NCBI GenBank assembly: GCA_023548195.1
Contig: JAJHZJ010000496.1
Coordinates: 7,567,144 to 7,631,143, forward strand
Reading direction: 5' to 3'
From: Bettongia penicillata ogilbyi
Lineage: Eukaryota; Chordata; Mammalia; Diprotodontia; Potoroidae
DNA: 64,000 nt
The position numbers were made by a program, and so were the translations under genes. The notes beneath the pieces are model-generated. The model searched no databases. It worked only from the letters and a program-made list of their open reading frames with translations, and was not told the origin of the DNA. Every line of letters starts with the position of its first letter. Positions within the stretch are counted from its first letter, which is position 1. Shown here piece by piece: positions 1 through 11,165 of this stretch.

Positions 1-54
1 GTGGTTTTATTCATTTAGATCATTGTCATCATGTATACATTGTGTAGATTGATG

Positions 55-275
55 GTACAAAGGATTAATCACTGGACCTGAAATCAGGAAGGTGTGAGTT
101 CAAATCCAACCTTAGACACTTCCCAGCTATGTAACTATGGACAACTCACTTAACCTTTGCCTGTCTCAGCTTCCTAAACTATAAAATCAGAATGATAATT
201 ATAACTCTTAGGATAAAATCAGATAATATTTTTAAAGTGCTTAGCACAATGCTATCAGGCAATTGTTCTCTTTCT
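55..275 (+). repeat. tRNA-derived CORE-SINE (MIR-like)
   Basis: The order of landmarks matches the MIR/CORE-SINE plan: a tRNA-like head with 'gagttcaaatcc' (B-box position), 'cttagacacttcc', 'cttcctaaactataaaatcag', then the core/tail 'agtgcttagcacaatgct'. Strongly diverged. Family known to be non-autonomous and L2-mobilised; the assignment is by eye. Confidence 0.7.
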
Positions 276-284
276 ACAGGCCCT

Positions 285-660
285 GTATTTCTATTGTGAC
301 TCATTTCTGTACCTGAATCTTTCCATATTTCTTTGAATTTGTCATTTCTTATCTCACAATAATATTCCATTATGTCCATAGACCATAGTTTGCTCAACTA
401 CTCTTCTTATTTTCTAGTTCTTTGCTACTCCAAAAGTGCAGCTGTTAATATTTTGATTTCTATATGTGGACTTTCTGTCTAACTTGGCTCTCCTTGGAGT
501 TTATGCCCAGTAGAGGAATCACTGGGTCAAAGGGGATGACTAGTTTAATCAGTTTTCTCACATAATTCCAAATTGTTTTCCTCAACAGTTGGACCAGTTC
601 ACAGCTCTTCCAACACTTCCCCAAAGGCATTGTGTTTTGTGAGCTCTTGGATCAAGACCT
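285..660 (-). mobile_element. L1 LINE fragment, C-terminal end of ORF2
   Basis: On the minus strand the sequence reads as the last part of L1 ORF2p. The block MEYYCEIRNDKFKEIWKD matches the conserved 'MEYYsAIKNdef..f' end of therian ORF2p, which lies after the reverse transcriptase domain. Upstream on the same strand (positions 480-640) are degenerate codons of the preceding ORF2 block, with stops and frame changes. It is a short 5'-truncated, dead copy. The same region of ORF2 is seen again near 8.7, 18.2, 40.3 and 43.7 kb. Confidence 0.75.
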
Positions 661-689
661 CTTCTTGTGAAATCCCATCCTGATTTGGG

Positions 690-1284
690 TAGGATAGAAG
701 CCAGGAAGATATGTAGAGAAATAATCACCCTTTACCAGCCTGTTGGAGGAGTCAGGAGTATGTGGAATGGGGGAGGAGGGAGGACCATGACTTTATTTTG
801 GATTACAGGCTCTCTGATGTAGACTGTGATGACATGTCTGCCAACTCAGCCAGGTGTATCTGCATCTCTAACAATTCACCTGCTAGAGTTTGGTAAATAC
901 ATCACAGTAAAAAGTCTGTTTACTCTGCAAGGAAATCTTAGCAAGATGAGAATAAGACCCTCCAAGGCAATAATTGCTTCACTGTGGGGAGCTTCTGCAT
1001 TTCAAATTGCTTGGCATCTGGCCTTTACTTCACATGTATGGGGAGTAGGATTGCTAGAAAAAAAGTGGGCAGGTGGACAAAGACCATTTACAAGCACAAG
1101 GAGTGGAATGATAATATGTGACATTTCCCTCCAGGATCGACCCAAGTTTTTTTCACTTGCCCTATCACAAGGATTCACAAAATCCTTTCCAAAACTCATC
1201 CTCTGGTTGTGAGATTTGGGATAAGTTGACAAAAGTCACTGTGTTTGGCATTTGCTAAAAGAGGATAGGATGAAACATATAGTG
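690..1284. other. Unassigned sequence
   Basis: No repeat family recognised. It contains an open frame of 128 codons (826-1212, plus strand), but the translation has no motif or low-complexity signal I recognise and no gene context, so I treat it as chance. Confidence 0.4.
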
Positions 1285-1505
1285 TGTAAACAAGAAATGG
1301 TCTGGATTTGTAATCAGAGGACCTGAATTCAAGTTCTACCCTTAGCACTCACCAGCTTATTCAACATCTATGAGCTTCAGCTTCCTTGCAAATAAAGTAG
1401 AAATACCTGAACCACTTATTTCAGAAGGTTGTTTTAAGGATCAAACAAAATAACAGAAAGTACGTTATGGAAGCTATGGAACAACTATAAATTCTAGCTA
1501 ATTAC
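1285..1505 (+). repeat. MIR-like SINE
   Basis: 'ggacctgaattcaagttc', 'agctt..tcaacatctatgagcttcag', 'gcaaataaagtagaaatacc', 'aaggttgttttaaggatcaa' and a tail like 'gctatggaacaactataaa' follow the MIR order. Strongly diverged. Confidence 0.7.
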
Positions 1506-1529
1506 TCACACCTGAGCATATTAGCAGAG

Positions 1530-1615
1530 GCTAGCAAATCAATTCAACAAGCATTTATTAAATGTCTACCATGTGCCAGCCTCTGTATCATGCACTGAGA
1601 GCATAAAGGCAAAAA
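1530..1615 (+). repeat. L2/L3-class LINE end module
   Basis: 'tcaacaagcatttattaaat' followed by 'accatgtgccagcctctgt' and 'gcactgagagcataaaggc' is the widespread mammalian 'aagcatttattaagtgcctactatgtgccaggcact' module. The same module recurs at 2.84, 14.75, 23.2, 24.0, 32.7, 36.3, 38.5, 45.4, 56.2 and 59.0 kb. Exact family not resolved. Confidence 0.6.
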
Positions 1616-1617
1616 TG

Positions 1618-1797
1618 AAGCACTGTCATCCGTCCTTCATTCCCAAAGAGGACCAATGACTTTGGGATTGGGGGTTGGGGGTGATGTCTCAACCTGCAAG
1701 TGAATTGAATTTAAGTGAGGTAGGCCTGTGAGAAGTCATCAGTCTCACTCTCTCCTCTGGGTCTTTGGAGTCCAGTGACATGACAAAGGTCATGAAA
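1618..1797 (-). repeat. RTE-tailed marsupial SINE, 3' part
   Basis: On the plus strand 'gtccttcattcccaaagagg' followed by 'accaatgac', 'aagtgaattgaatttaagtg', 'aagtcatcagtctcactctc' and 'ggagtccagtgacatgac' is the reverse complement of the tail of the SINE at 45987-46300 and of 28590-28855. The tRNA-like head is missing. Confidence 0.7.
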
Positions 1798-1902
1798 CAA
1801 TTCTTATCCTCAAGGAACTTAGATTCTATTTGGTAAATAATAGCAGGGAATGATTAGTCAGTGGGCCAGCTTAATGTACTCATTGAAGATCCTTTATGTG
1901 AC

Positions 1903-2160
<258 letters not shown>

Positions 2161-2834
2161 GCTTTGTCTAATGAAAGCTATATCATAGACATGAGGCTTC
2201 AAAAGGATGGATGTGGACACTGAACATTATCTCATGCTTTAGGGGGTTTCAGGTTCTAGGGTCAGCAGGACAGTTGCCCTTAAAAGCTGAGCAGAAGGAG
2301 TAGTAATGGCTATCGTGAGCCAAAGGATGTTCTCTCTAGTATATCACATGCCCCATCTTGTTCCTTGACTCCTCTTTATATGGTTTCCTCCTTACCTCCA
2401 CCTGACCCTGTACCTTATCCTGCAAGTACCTTGTTATATCTTGTGATGCTGGTACCTGCTACTTGGCTTGAATTAAGGCCTCCCTCCATGACCCTTGGCT
2501 CCCTTGATGGCTGCATTGAATTTCTCCCTTGTTCCTTCACCACTTTCTTGGGATTGCCTAGTAGTTAACTATCTCAGAGAGACAATTACTTCCCAAGTCC
2601 TGTCAGACCTATCAATACAATCTCTAGCATCTTCTACTTTTGTTATTCATTCTCTCACTCACTCTGTCTCTCTGGCTCCATTTCTCTGTGTCTGTGTGTC
2701 TCTCTGCCTCTCCCTTTCTTTCTTTGTTTCCCCCCATCCCCTTCTCTCTTTCGTTCCTGGTACCACAGATGAATATAAGAGATTCTTCTGAACTGAGTCA
2801 AGTCTCTGGTACCCACTACCAAACCAAATCAACA
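2161..2834. other. Unassigned sequence with a pyrimidine-rich patch
   Basis: No repeat or gene recognised. A TCTC/TGTC-rich patch lies at about 2650-2760. Short open frames are pyrimidine-strand artefacts. Confidence 0.4.
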
Positions 2835-3050
2835 CAGCATTTGATTAATTTAATTAATTAATTAAAATTTAATTAATTAATTAATCATACTATGCTCCAG
2901 GCAGTGTGCTAAGTGCTATGGATACAAAGAAAGACAAAAACATTTTCCCTACTATCAGGGAGCTCACAGTTTGATGGAGGGAGATATCATGAAAGCAACT
3001 ATATACAAATAAGATGTATTATAGATAAACTGGAGATAATCTCAGGGTGG
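2835..3050 (+). repeat. L2/L3-class module with a TTAA-repeat palindrome
   Basis: The module ('aggcagtgtgctaagtgcta', 'ggatacaaagaaagac', 'gggagctcacagtttgatgg') is present, but its 'catttattaa' start is replaced by a TTAA-repeat stretch (2847-2884) that is nearly self-complementary. Confidence 0.65.
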
Positions 3051-3054
3051 GGGG

Positions 3055-3858
3055 AGTTATAAGTATTAACAGGGATCAAAAAAGCTTTTTTTTTTTGCAG
3101 AAGAAACCCGATAAGTTCTTCTGTTCTCTGAACTGTATTCATTCAGTTATTAATCTTGTTTGCCTTGCGATCCTATTTTGGGTAATAACACCTGCAACCT
3201 GACCATATCTGCATTGTTTGTAATTAAAGGTTCAAGATATCCCTCAGCAAAGAAAGACTGGACAGCTAATCTGAAGACAGAACTCTGCCTCAGCCTCTGC
3301 AGTATCTTGCCAAGAAAACCCAACTACTCTGATCTAAGCTCAGGTGTTCAAAAAGTCTATGTCAATTTTCAGAATCCTGTCATCCATCAATCTCTGTGAC
3401 AGAGATTCAGTTATAGTTCTTTATGGCCAGAACTTCCCCATAGACCACAGTTCCATCCCCCACCCCACCCTGACCAAATCATCAGTCTCGAGGTCCAGGG
3501 GAAACCTCACCCCACATGGAAGATAGCCTGATATTGGGTCAATATATGTGTTTCTAAAGCAAATTATAAAGATGTTTGAAAATCTTCAGTGGAGAGAGGT
3601 CATCAGTCAGCAACTCTGAAACAAAATTTCCAGGATTGGAATATGGGAGCACCTTCCTGGTGGCTAACCTGACCACGAAAGCCAATCTGTCCCATGTAAA
3701 ATGTCCCTGCCAGAAACTATGGTCCAGTTTTTGCAAATAGAAGAGTGATTAAACTCCTGCCGTAATATCTTACTTTTTTCTTGTCCACTAATCCTCTATC
3801 CTTCTGCCTTCTGCTCAATCAGAGAGACTCCACAGTAATTACTCCCCAGTAATCTATA
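3055..3858. other. Unassigned sequence
   Basis: No family recognised. The stretch is unlike its surroundings in being richer in C and containing few A/T runs, and it could be part of an old LTR, but I see no terminal TG/CA pair, primer site or target duplication. Confidence 0.3.
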
Positions 3859-3860
3859 CC

Positions 3861-3865
3861 AAAAA

Positions 3866-3928
<63 letters not shown>

Positions 3929-3960
3929 ATAGATAGATAGATAAATAAATAAATAAATAA
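3861..3960. repeat. (AAAT)n microsatellite with a GATA interruption
   Basis: About 100 bp of AAAT units, interrupted by three GATA units near 3931-3942. Such tracts often grow from the A-rich tail of a retroelement; none is obvious here. Confidence 0.95.
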
Positions 3961-4077
3961 AGAGACCTGGAATTTTGAGGGAAAGAGTCTCTCTGTGAGA
4001 CTTATCAGCAGCACAGTTACCATCTTTTCATCCAATTGCTCCACTAAGGCACAAAGAAGTACCTCTACTCCATACCC

Positions 4078-4185
4078 AGTGGAATGTAAGCTTCTTGAGG
4101 ACAAGGATTATGTCACTTTTGTATTTCTATCACAAGGTTTGACATGAATTAAGTGTTTGATAAATGCTTGTTGAATGAATTCAAC
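4078..4185 (+). repeat. L2 LINE 3' end
   Basis: 'ggaatgtaagcttcttgagg' 'acaaggattatgtc' then 'gataaatgcttgttgaatga' is the L2 3' terminus ('agctccttgagggcaggga...aaatatttgttgaatgaa'). Confidence 0.8.
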
Positions 4186-4189
4186 TTAG

Positions 4190-4644
4190 CCAAAAAGTTA
4201 CTTTACATTGTAGTACCACCATTAAAAAGAATCTTCCAGGTTTAACAGTTGGACTTTTGATCTACCAGGTAGATCTTCCTTTCTAGGGGAGAAAAGAGTG
4301 GCCTGTGAGACTCTGCCACTGTCCTCATGAAGCCTTTTGCCAGGCCACTTCTCTGCTCTTAGGTTTGCACCTGGAACCAATTACAAAGCCAGATGAGCCT
4401 CTCCTTATTATTGCTCTAGCCCACTCCTCATGAGTTTCAGCTGGGTCATAATAAAGATCAATGTAACATAGTGGCCAAAAATAATGAGATTTAGGCTACA
4501 TTAATAAAAATTTAGTCCCCAGAACAAGGGACATGATAATCCTGTTCTCTCTGAATTGGACAAACTACAGCCAGTAAATTGTGCCCAGGATTATTTTAGA
4601 AAAGAAAAGGAGTGAAAGGATTTATTAACTATCTTGAAAGAATA
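4190..4644. other. Unassigned sequence
   Basis: No repeat or gene recognised. Confidence 0.35.
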
Positions 4645-4905
4645 GTTCATAATAATGTATTTGCATAATGCTTTAAACATTTAAACACTTTATATACATT
4701 ACCGTATTTGAGTCTCAGAAGAATCCAGTGGTATAAGTTCTATTATTAGACCCACTTTATAGATGAGAAAACTAAGACAGAGAAAGGTTAAGTGGGTTGC
4801 CTAGGATCAAACAGCTAATAAGTGTCTAAGGCAGGATTACAGATTAGGTTTTTCTGATTCCAAATCCAGGCCTCTGTCTACTATCCTACCTACAGATTTC
4901 TGCCC
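4645..4905 (+). repeat. MIR-class SINE
   Basis: 'acactttatatacattaccg', 'cccactttatagatgagaaa', 'ggttaagtgggttgcctagg', 'aacagctaataagtgtctaa' and 'ctctgtctactatcctacct' follow the antisense-reading MIR core in order ('cattttacagatgaggaaactgaggc...cacagctagtaagtgg'). Confidence 0.75.
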
Positions 4906-5760
4906 AAGGTGAGGAAGCACTTTCTAACAGTTAGACCTATATGGAAATGAAATGGGCTGTCTCCCAAAGAAAAAAGTCCTTATATTGGAATTTCTTAAAC
5001 AAAATAAGGATTGTCATTTTTATTAATGTTTTAGAAGAAGAGCATGACTTAAATCATTTAGCTGGGGGCAGGATTCATACAATGTAACATGGTATAAAAA
5101 ATAATCTCATGAAAATCTTTGTGATTTTTTTTTTCAAAAACTCTACATGAAAAATAATCTTAAATTAATTTTATAAAGATAAATCCAAGTAGAGTTTGGG
5201 GAGAGACTGTGGGATATTTGCCCCCATTGGGGCAGAGATTCTGTGACACTGGTCTTTTCTAGCTCCAAACATGTGATCTTATGACTGCACTTGGAGGAAT
5301 GAGGGAAACACTGCAGGGGTCATCTAACTTTGAGGCCTAAAAGGCAAGGATACCAAAAGGCATTGCTTGGGAGGCCACAGCAAGGGAAGAAGACAGGGAA
5401 CAGGGACAACTTCCCTTGGGGTAAATATATTGGGTAGAGTAAATACCCAACTGCAAAGAAGGAACTCTATGGAGTGAAGACTTTGGTCACAGTAAGCTCC
5501 AACTGGTAACTTCCAGTTATTTCTTCTTATTCTTAATGATTAAGTATTAAACTCAGTTCTGTCTATACTGGGGAGAAATTTTCAGTATTGTGGGACAAAG
5601 ATCTGTTCAGTCTGCTGTCCTTGTTACAGTTCAGGTTAGAAGTGCAAGAAACTAAATGATGTAAATTCCAAACTCCCTTCCATAATTCTGTGTTTTCTGT
5701 ACCAAACTGTTTACCGAGCACCTAAGATTCACCATCTTTGAATATTACCTTCATAAGATG
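4906..5760. other. Unassigned sequence
   Basis: Mostly AT-rich single-copy-looking sequence with short A and T runs. No gene or repeat recognised. Confidence 0.35.
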
Positions 5761-5761
5761 A

Positions 5762-5955
5762 CTATTTCATAGATTTAAAGATAAAAAGGACCTTATAGAT
5801 CATCAAGTTCAATCCCTTTTTTTACTGATGAGGAAAGTGAGGTTGAGAAAGATACACAGGGACATAGCTAGAAAGTACATGGGCAAGATTTGAACTCAAG
5901 TCTTCCTGCCTCTGAGCTCAATGCCCTATCCACTAGGGCAGGTAGCTACCTTACT
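5762..5955 (+). repeat. Marsupial/MIR-related SINE
   Basis: 'aaggaccttatagatcatca', 'ttactgatgaggaaagtgag', 'acagggacatagctagaaag', 'aagatttgaactcaagtctt' and 'ccctatccactagggcaggt' follow the common 'ggaccttagagatcatctagtcc...tgaacccaggtcttcctgac' SINE. Confidence 0.75.
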
Positions 5956-6830
5956 GTGTCACATTTCCAAATATAACATTTCAGGAAGTTAATGACTGCT
6001 TGATTTCTGGAGGAATGATCACTTTATTTGGGAAGAGAATATTATTTAAATATCTCAATTACCTCTACAATATAAGAAGAAGAAAAAAATTTCTATATTT
6101 CATCCAGAAATGGCATCAGGAGTATTATGCAAACCAGATGAAAAGCTGAATACTGAGGGCTGTTGTTTGGTAAGAAATTAATGTATATTAGCAAAGGATG
6201 AAGTCAGAGCTTGACTTAGGGCCAGAGACTCCAAAGTAAAGACAAGGGCACCCATACTTTTAGAGTAAAAAACTCTTTAAAAGAATCTACATTTGATGGT
6301 TGTGTGGGAGTATTTTGAAGTCTATTAGAAGATATTATTCTGTCACAATGAGCATTAGCAATTATTGCCTTGGGCAAGCTTTTTTCTGAATGAATGAAAT
6401 AGGAAGATTGTTGAGAATCACTTCTGAATGACTTCCATTGATTCTACAAGTCCGTAAACATTGCTATGCAAGAGGGAAAAAAGAAATCTCAGGCACTTAT
6501 CTTCAAAAATTCATGTTGTAGATAACTGTACATAAACATTGCTTTATTAAACTCTAGAGAAAATAAGGCATTCTATTCTATAGTTCAGAATCCATTGGCC
6601 ATGAATGGATGGAATGGATGGTGCACAACAGAATTTGTTATGCAACCCTATAAAATATGACTAACACGTGACTCTAAAATGAGAAATTCTTAGTCATTAA
6701 AAGAATATAAGATTCATTCAGGCCAGGATCATGTCAGCTATTTTTTGAGGCTTGAGAATCTGGACTCATGTATTTAATTTTGCTATAGTTTTTAAAGGTG
6801 GTCACGTTAAGTTATCTGATACTCATTCTA
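5956..6830. other. Unassigned sequence
   Basis: No repeat family or coding signal recognised. Confidence 0.35.
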
Positions 6831-6889
6831 GAATTTGAATCTTCAGAGGTCATGTAGCCCAACCAAAACCCAACCAAAATTCCCTCTAG

Positions 6890-7290
6890 AGTCAGTGAAT
6901 GGAGATCTCACCTTGAAGTCAAGAAGATTTGGATTCAAGTCCTACACTTAATAAATATGCTTAATAACGTGTTTAATACATGTGCTTAATAAATGCTGAT
7001 TAGCTTGTCTACTTAAATTGCTGATAGAGCATGTCGTGCCTAAGAGTATCCCCATTATTTAGCATAGGGCCTAGCAGTGATCAAAGATAAAATAAATGCT
7101 TGTCACCTGCCTGTCTTTGACACATACTGTCTATGTGACCCTAGCATGTCATTTAACCTCAATATTCCAGGCATGTCTCTATATAAGACAATAATACAGA
7201 GAATGTGCTAACCTTAATTGGTAGAGGGGTTTTCCTCTTCTGGGAGTGCCCTCTACCAATGAAATCACAGTTCTGGTCCTTGTCCCTACC
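6890..7290 (+). repeat. MIR-like SINE split by an L2 3' end
   Basis: The SINE head (6893-6947, ending 'ggattcaagtcctacac') and its middle and tail (from about 7108: 'gtctatgtgaccctagcatg', 'tcatttaacctcaatattcc', then 'ccctctaccaatgaaatcac') are separated by about 160 bp. That insert ends in 'tagcatagggcctagcagtg' plus 'aaataaatgcttgtc', typical of an L2 3' end. A perfect 11-bp inverted repeat (ttggtagaggg / ccctctaccaa) closes a hairpin in the tail at 7218-7258. Confidence 0.55.
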
Positions 7291-7299
7291 ACTTTTCTT

Positions 7300-7860
7300 T
7301 AAGTATTTTCTTGGGCAGACATCGACAACATTAAGTAATTTTGACTTTTCAATTGTTGATACTCATTGTGCCTTTAGAGAGTTCTCAGAAAATATTTGTT
7401 GAATGAATTCATGAGTGAAGGAATTACTAATGATCCATGGTATATCCATACTCATTCAATTGAAAAGTGTTTATTTTATCTCTTGACTAGAGGTTTAGCT
7501 TACTTGGGATTAGATCCCCCTGGACTTTGATTTGCTTTAGCTCAAGACAATATTTATAGGAACTTAGTAGAATGGAAAGTACTTACTTAGATAATGGTGA
7601 CACCAAGTATAGGATGATAGAATCTTGACAGCTGATCAAGTGACCCTTTTTATGCGTAGGATGGGTGTGCTGTTGACCTGACTAACAAAAGTGCCGAATA
7701 GATTGGAACGTACGTTGGTCCAGGGCAGCCTAACTCTGAAACAATATTCACAGAGAAGCAGAGAAACATCCCAGAGCAACAAGAGAGAGCAGGACATGAG
7801 TAGATGATGACCTTGGAGGTAAGGTGGTGAGACTGCAGCAGCTGCAAGAGAATTCTCAGA
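7300..7860. other. Unassigned sequence with a short L2-like end
   Basis: 'aatatttgttgaatgaattc' near 7391 resembles an L2 terminus. The rest is not recognised. Confidence 0.35.
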
Positions 7861-7986
7861 TTATTTATTTTAACTTCTTCCTCTTAAAAATAAGGAAATA
7901 CACCCAGAGAGGAAGTGAATATGATTGCCCTATCTTTAAAGCCACAAAGTAGTCATATACTAGGGAAGAATGACTGTAGGATTAGA
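7861..7986 (+). repeat. 126-bp direct duplication, copy 1
   Basis: Matches 8493-8618 at about 121 of 126 positions with no gaps by direct comparison. Differences are four substitutions near 7899-7905 and one near 7977. Flanking sequence is not shared. The unit itself resembles a decayed SINE core ('taaggaaacagacacagagagg'). Confidence 0.9.
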
Positions 7987-8492
7987 CTTGGCAAAGGAAC
8001 TGTAGCTGATTACCCAGCAGAGTTTCTGTGGGACTTACACTTTTCACTAATAGCAGCACAATTATCTGGGGGAGATCTGATAGCTCTTGGGCAGGGGAGG
8101 GTAGAGAGTGTTAATAATGATTTTATGACTTGGTTTCCTGTTATTTATTTTGCTATCTGCTGTAACTAAGTGCTTTGCTATTTGGTTTATGATTCATCTC
8201 ATCTAGCACTTAACAAAGTTCCTGGAACATAGTAAGCAATTAAGAGACTCTGATTTGATTTGTTGCCTTAAGCTTCTGGTGAGAATGCTGTTAGGAGCTT
8301 GAGCTTGAACTAGGAGTTCAGAATCATCCCAGAACTGAGTGGCATATACATTATACACAAGTCATGGTCAACATTCAGCATAATACAGGCCAAGTGCCAT
8401 CTGGGCTGGCTTCTCTTTGCTCAGTCTCCTACCCAAGACTTCCCTTGGCAAAGTCAGAATTTGGCTTGTGTCTAGAATTAGGATATTAAAGG
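7987..8492. other. Spacer between the two duplicate copies
   Basis: Not duplicated. It holds a short MIR-like tail at about 8195-8270 ('ctagcacttaacaaagttcc', 'tggaacatagtaagcaatta') and otherwise unassigned sequence. Confidence 0.5.
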
Positions 8493-8618
8493 TTATTTAT
8501 TTTAACTTCTTCCTCTTAAAAATAAGGAAGCAGACACAGAGAGGAAGTGAATATGATTGCCCTATCTTTAAAGCCACAAAGTAGTCATATACTAGGGAAG
8601 AATGACTATAGGATTAGA
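8493..8618 (+). repeat. 126-bp direct duplication, copy 2
   Basis: Second copy of the unit at 7861-7986, same orientation, 632 bp downstream. About 96% identity is far higher than the similarity among the surrounding old repeats, so the duplication is younger than they are. Confidence 0.9.
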
Positions 8619-8683
8619 TTCAAGTATAGGCATTTTTGATTAAAGCCTTGTTAGTTATTCTCACTTTTTAGTCTCAAAGCACA

Positions 8684-8780
8684 GGCATCACCCATCAATT
8701 GGGGAAAGACTGAACAAGTTGTTCTAGTTAATCTCTGTGATACCAGAGAATCCAATAAAATCTGAATGAAGAAGACTCAC
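8684..8780 (+). mobile_element. L1 ORF2 end, short relic
   Basis: 'cccatcaattggggaaagac' followed by 'tgaacaagttg' matches the L1 ORF2 codons just before the 'MEYY' block, also seen at 18400 and 40494. Only about 50-100 bp is recognisable. Confidence 0.5.
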
Positions 8781-10020
8781 TAGTGGGTTCTTGCCAATGC
8801 AAAAGGGTACCCCAAGTTTTCCTACATGAACCCTCATAATGTAACATCTGGTACTGAACATGATTATCCACTCATTTCCTGGACTGGCTTGCTCATCCCA
8901 ACTCACCCTCACATTGATGGACCTGCAGTTCCCAGAGAAGGGCTACCCCCACCACATGGTTACCACTCAAACACTCTCAGATGTGTCCTAGAGATAACAC
9001 TGATGGGAGCACAGGGAGGAGAAAATCTTACTATTCATCATCTTACCTCCTGATCCCCCACACACTTGAATTCCCATTTACACAGAATCAGTCATTGTGA
9101 TATCACCATTAAATATATAACATTTCCTTAACAATTACGCAAGAGAAAGAACAATCATAATATTAGTTATTTAATATAAAGCAAATGCCACAATAATATA
9201 AACATCCCAATCCAAACATAACCTGTTTATACTGCAACAACAACACAAAATGTGGGACAGAAGCAAAGTTAGTAACCATAAGAATATAAAAAAAAATCAA
9301 AACCACAATTGCCCTTTCAAAGGTCAGTAAGAAAATGTCCTGAAGAGCATGATTAGACTGTACTGGATCATCAACGATTGCTTAGGTACAATTAGAAGAG
9401 TCCTTAGACTCTACTCATGAACATATATGGCCAGAAAAAGATATGTTCCAGTTATGTTGCTAGAATAAGGGAAACACTGAAACTGACACTATACCATTAG
9501 GAATGACTTCGGAAAACAACCAAAGACCTCCAACAATATGTGTAACTTCTCTCAGAAGAGTTTATAGAATGATGCTAACATGAGTCACTCAACATGAGAA
9601 AGCACTGATGAACTGTGATCTGCAGGGTTACAAAGTATAATCTCATTGAAAAGGTCTCCAATACCATCAGAAGCATTGGGGTAAGTGGTATTCCCCTGCC
9701 AAGTTAAGTGTTATTTCCCTCAGCTCCTCTGCTCATAGCAGAAGCTTGATAAATATTTGCTGAATTGCTAACTTACAGAAACAAATGAGGTGCTCAGGCC
9801 TGAGTTTTGTTGCATTGTTATAACCCTTTTACATACCAGTTCCTACTACCACTAAGCAAAGGAATTATTTTCCAGCATAGTGATACTGACTGTACCACCT
9901 ACTTTAAGTGGCAAAAAACTGACACAGCCAGGAGACAACTCCTTTCATAATTTATCATATACACCTTTATATAGGAATATATCTATGAAGAAGAAGCAAG
10001 TCATCTTTCATTAGGTTAAG
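8781..10020. other. Unassigned sequence with one L2-like end
   Basis: An L2 3'-end-like patch lies at about 9700-9770 ('ctcagctcctctgctcatag', 'cttgataaatatttgctgaa'). The rest, including an A-rich stretch at 9100-9300, is not recognised. Confidence 0.35.
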
Positions 10021-10069
10021 GATGAGATCAGAACATTACCTGGGAGCCGGACTTTTTTTTTCTGCTTTC

Positions 10070-11050
10070 ATCTGTATTGGCTTAAGGCAATTAATCCATA
10101 AGCAAGGACACAGGGTGAAAACATATGGTCTTTGATATTTAATAAATGGATTAGCAAAGTCCATCGCTTAATATTCAGATAGGCCTTAGGAGTATAAATT
10201 AATAAGCATTAGGTCCTTTTTAATGAGGAATTTCCCTTTTAAAACCTGAATGAATTATCCAAAAGATCCCTGGCAGAATTTCAAAGGCATTTTCTGACCT
10301 TCTAGTATTCTGCCCTGCATGAATTTTTAACAAGATGCTGTATATCTCGAAGGTCTATTAGAAATTGTCCGCATGAAATCTACTAGTTTTTTCTACCAAG
10401 TTACTGAAGCAGGGAAAAGAAAAGTCTCAAAGATACCAAGGGAATGCTTAATTTATGTAAATGAGCTTTTCAACAAAGTATCCTGACTCTAATAAAAACT
10501 CAATACTTTGCTTTTAAATATTTATGGTGGATGACTAAGATCTCTATTTATCATAACATCTTCATTCCTGTTCATGTATGAAAATATCAACAATATTAGA
10601 CCCTCTTGAAATCTAACAGAGCATTCCTATTTTAAGTGGTAAAACGCAAAGATTTTCATTAAAATAGCTTTGCATTCCAATTTTCATCTTTGCCATCCAG
10701 AACTGAGGTTCTTCTCCTTTTAAAATTTGAAAGAAAATCCACAAGTTCCTATAATTTGCTATGTCAAGGAGAACTTTTCTTCTATGAAACTTTCATAAAA
10801 AGCAAAAAAGGACAAAAAGCAAAGGGCTATGGGCTAGTGATCATTGGAAGCTCAACTCTGAGCTCCTATCTGTTCCTAAAGCCTACTTCCCCTTGGGACA
10901 GAGACATTGAGTCCCAGGAGACTTTTCTATATATCATCGGGATTCCCTGATGGAAAAGGTGATGAAGCTTTTTTAAAGTAACTTTCTGTTTGTTTGGAGA
11001 CTGTTGTCCAAACTTTTCATTTTGTAATGTTTGGTCTATAGGGTTCAATT
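10070..11050. other. Unassigned AT-rich sequence, possible conserved non-coding DNA
   Basis: About 1 kb without any recognisable repeat, rare in this window. It contains several TAAT/ATTA homeodomain-type cores, for example 'ggcaattaatccataagcaa' near 10086 and 'aatggattagcaaagtccat' near 10144. Such motifs are common by chance in AT-rich DNA, so this is only a candidate. Confidence 0.2.
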
Positions 11051-11104
11051 TTCAATGGAAAAGTTATTTAATATGGATAACATTTTAAAATCAGGGGATA
11101 TTTA

Positions 11105-11165
11105 TAATATGGAGAAAGAAATGGCAAATCACTTAAATATCTTTGATAAAAAACAAAACCCACAA
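11105..11165 (+). repeat. tRNA-SINE tail fragment
   Basis: 'gagaaagaaatggcaaatca' 'cttaaatatctttgat' matches the tail 'gagaaggaaatggcaaatca' of the SINE at 33772-34027. Confidence 0.65.

Noticed and set aside
826..1212. Open frame of 128 codons, plus strand
   Set aside because: No recognisable domain, no supporting context, and an overlapping frame on the other strand of similar quality. Expected by chance in 64 kb.
3055..3858. Solo LTR
   Set aside because: Composition suggested it, but no matching ends, poly(A) signal in place or duplication were found.
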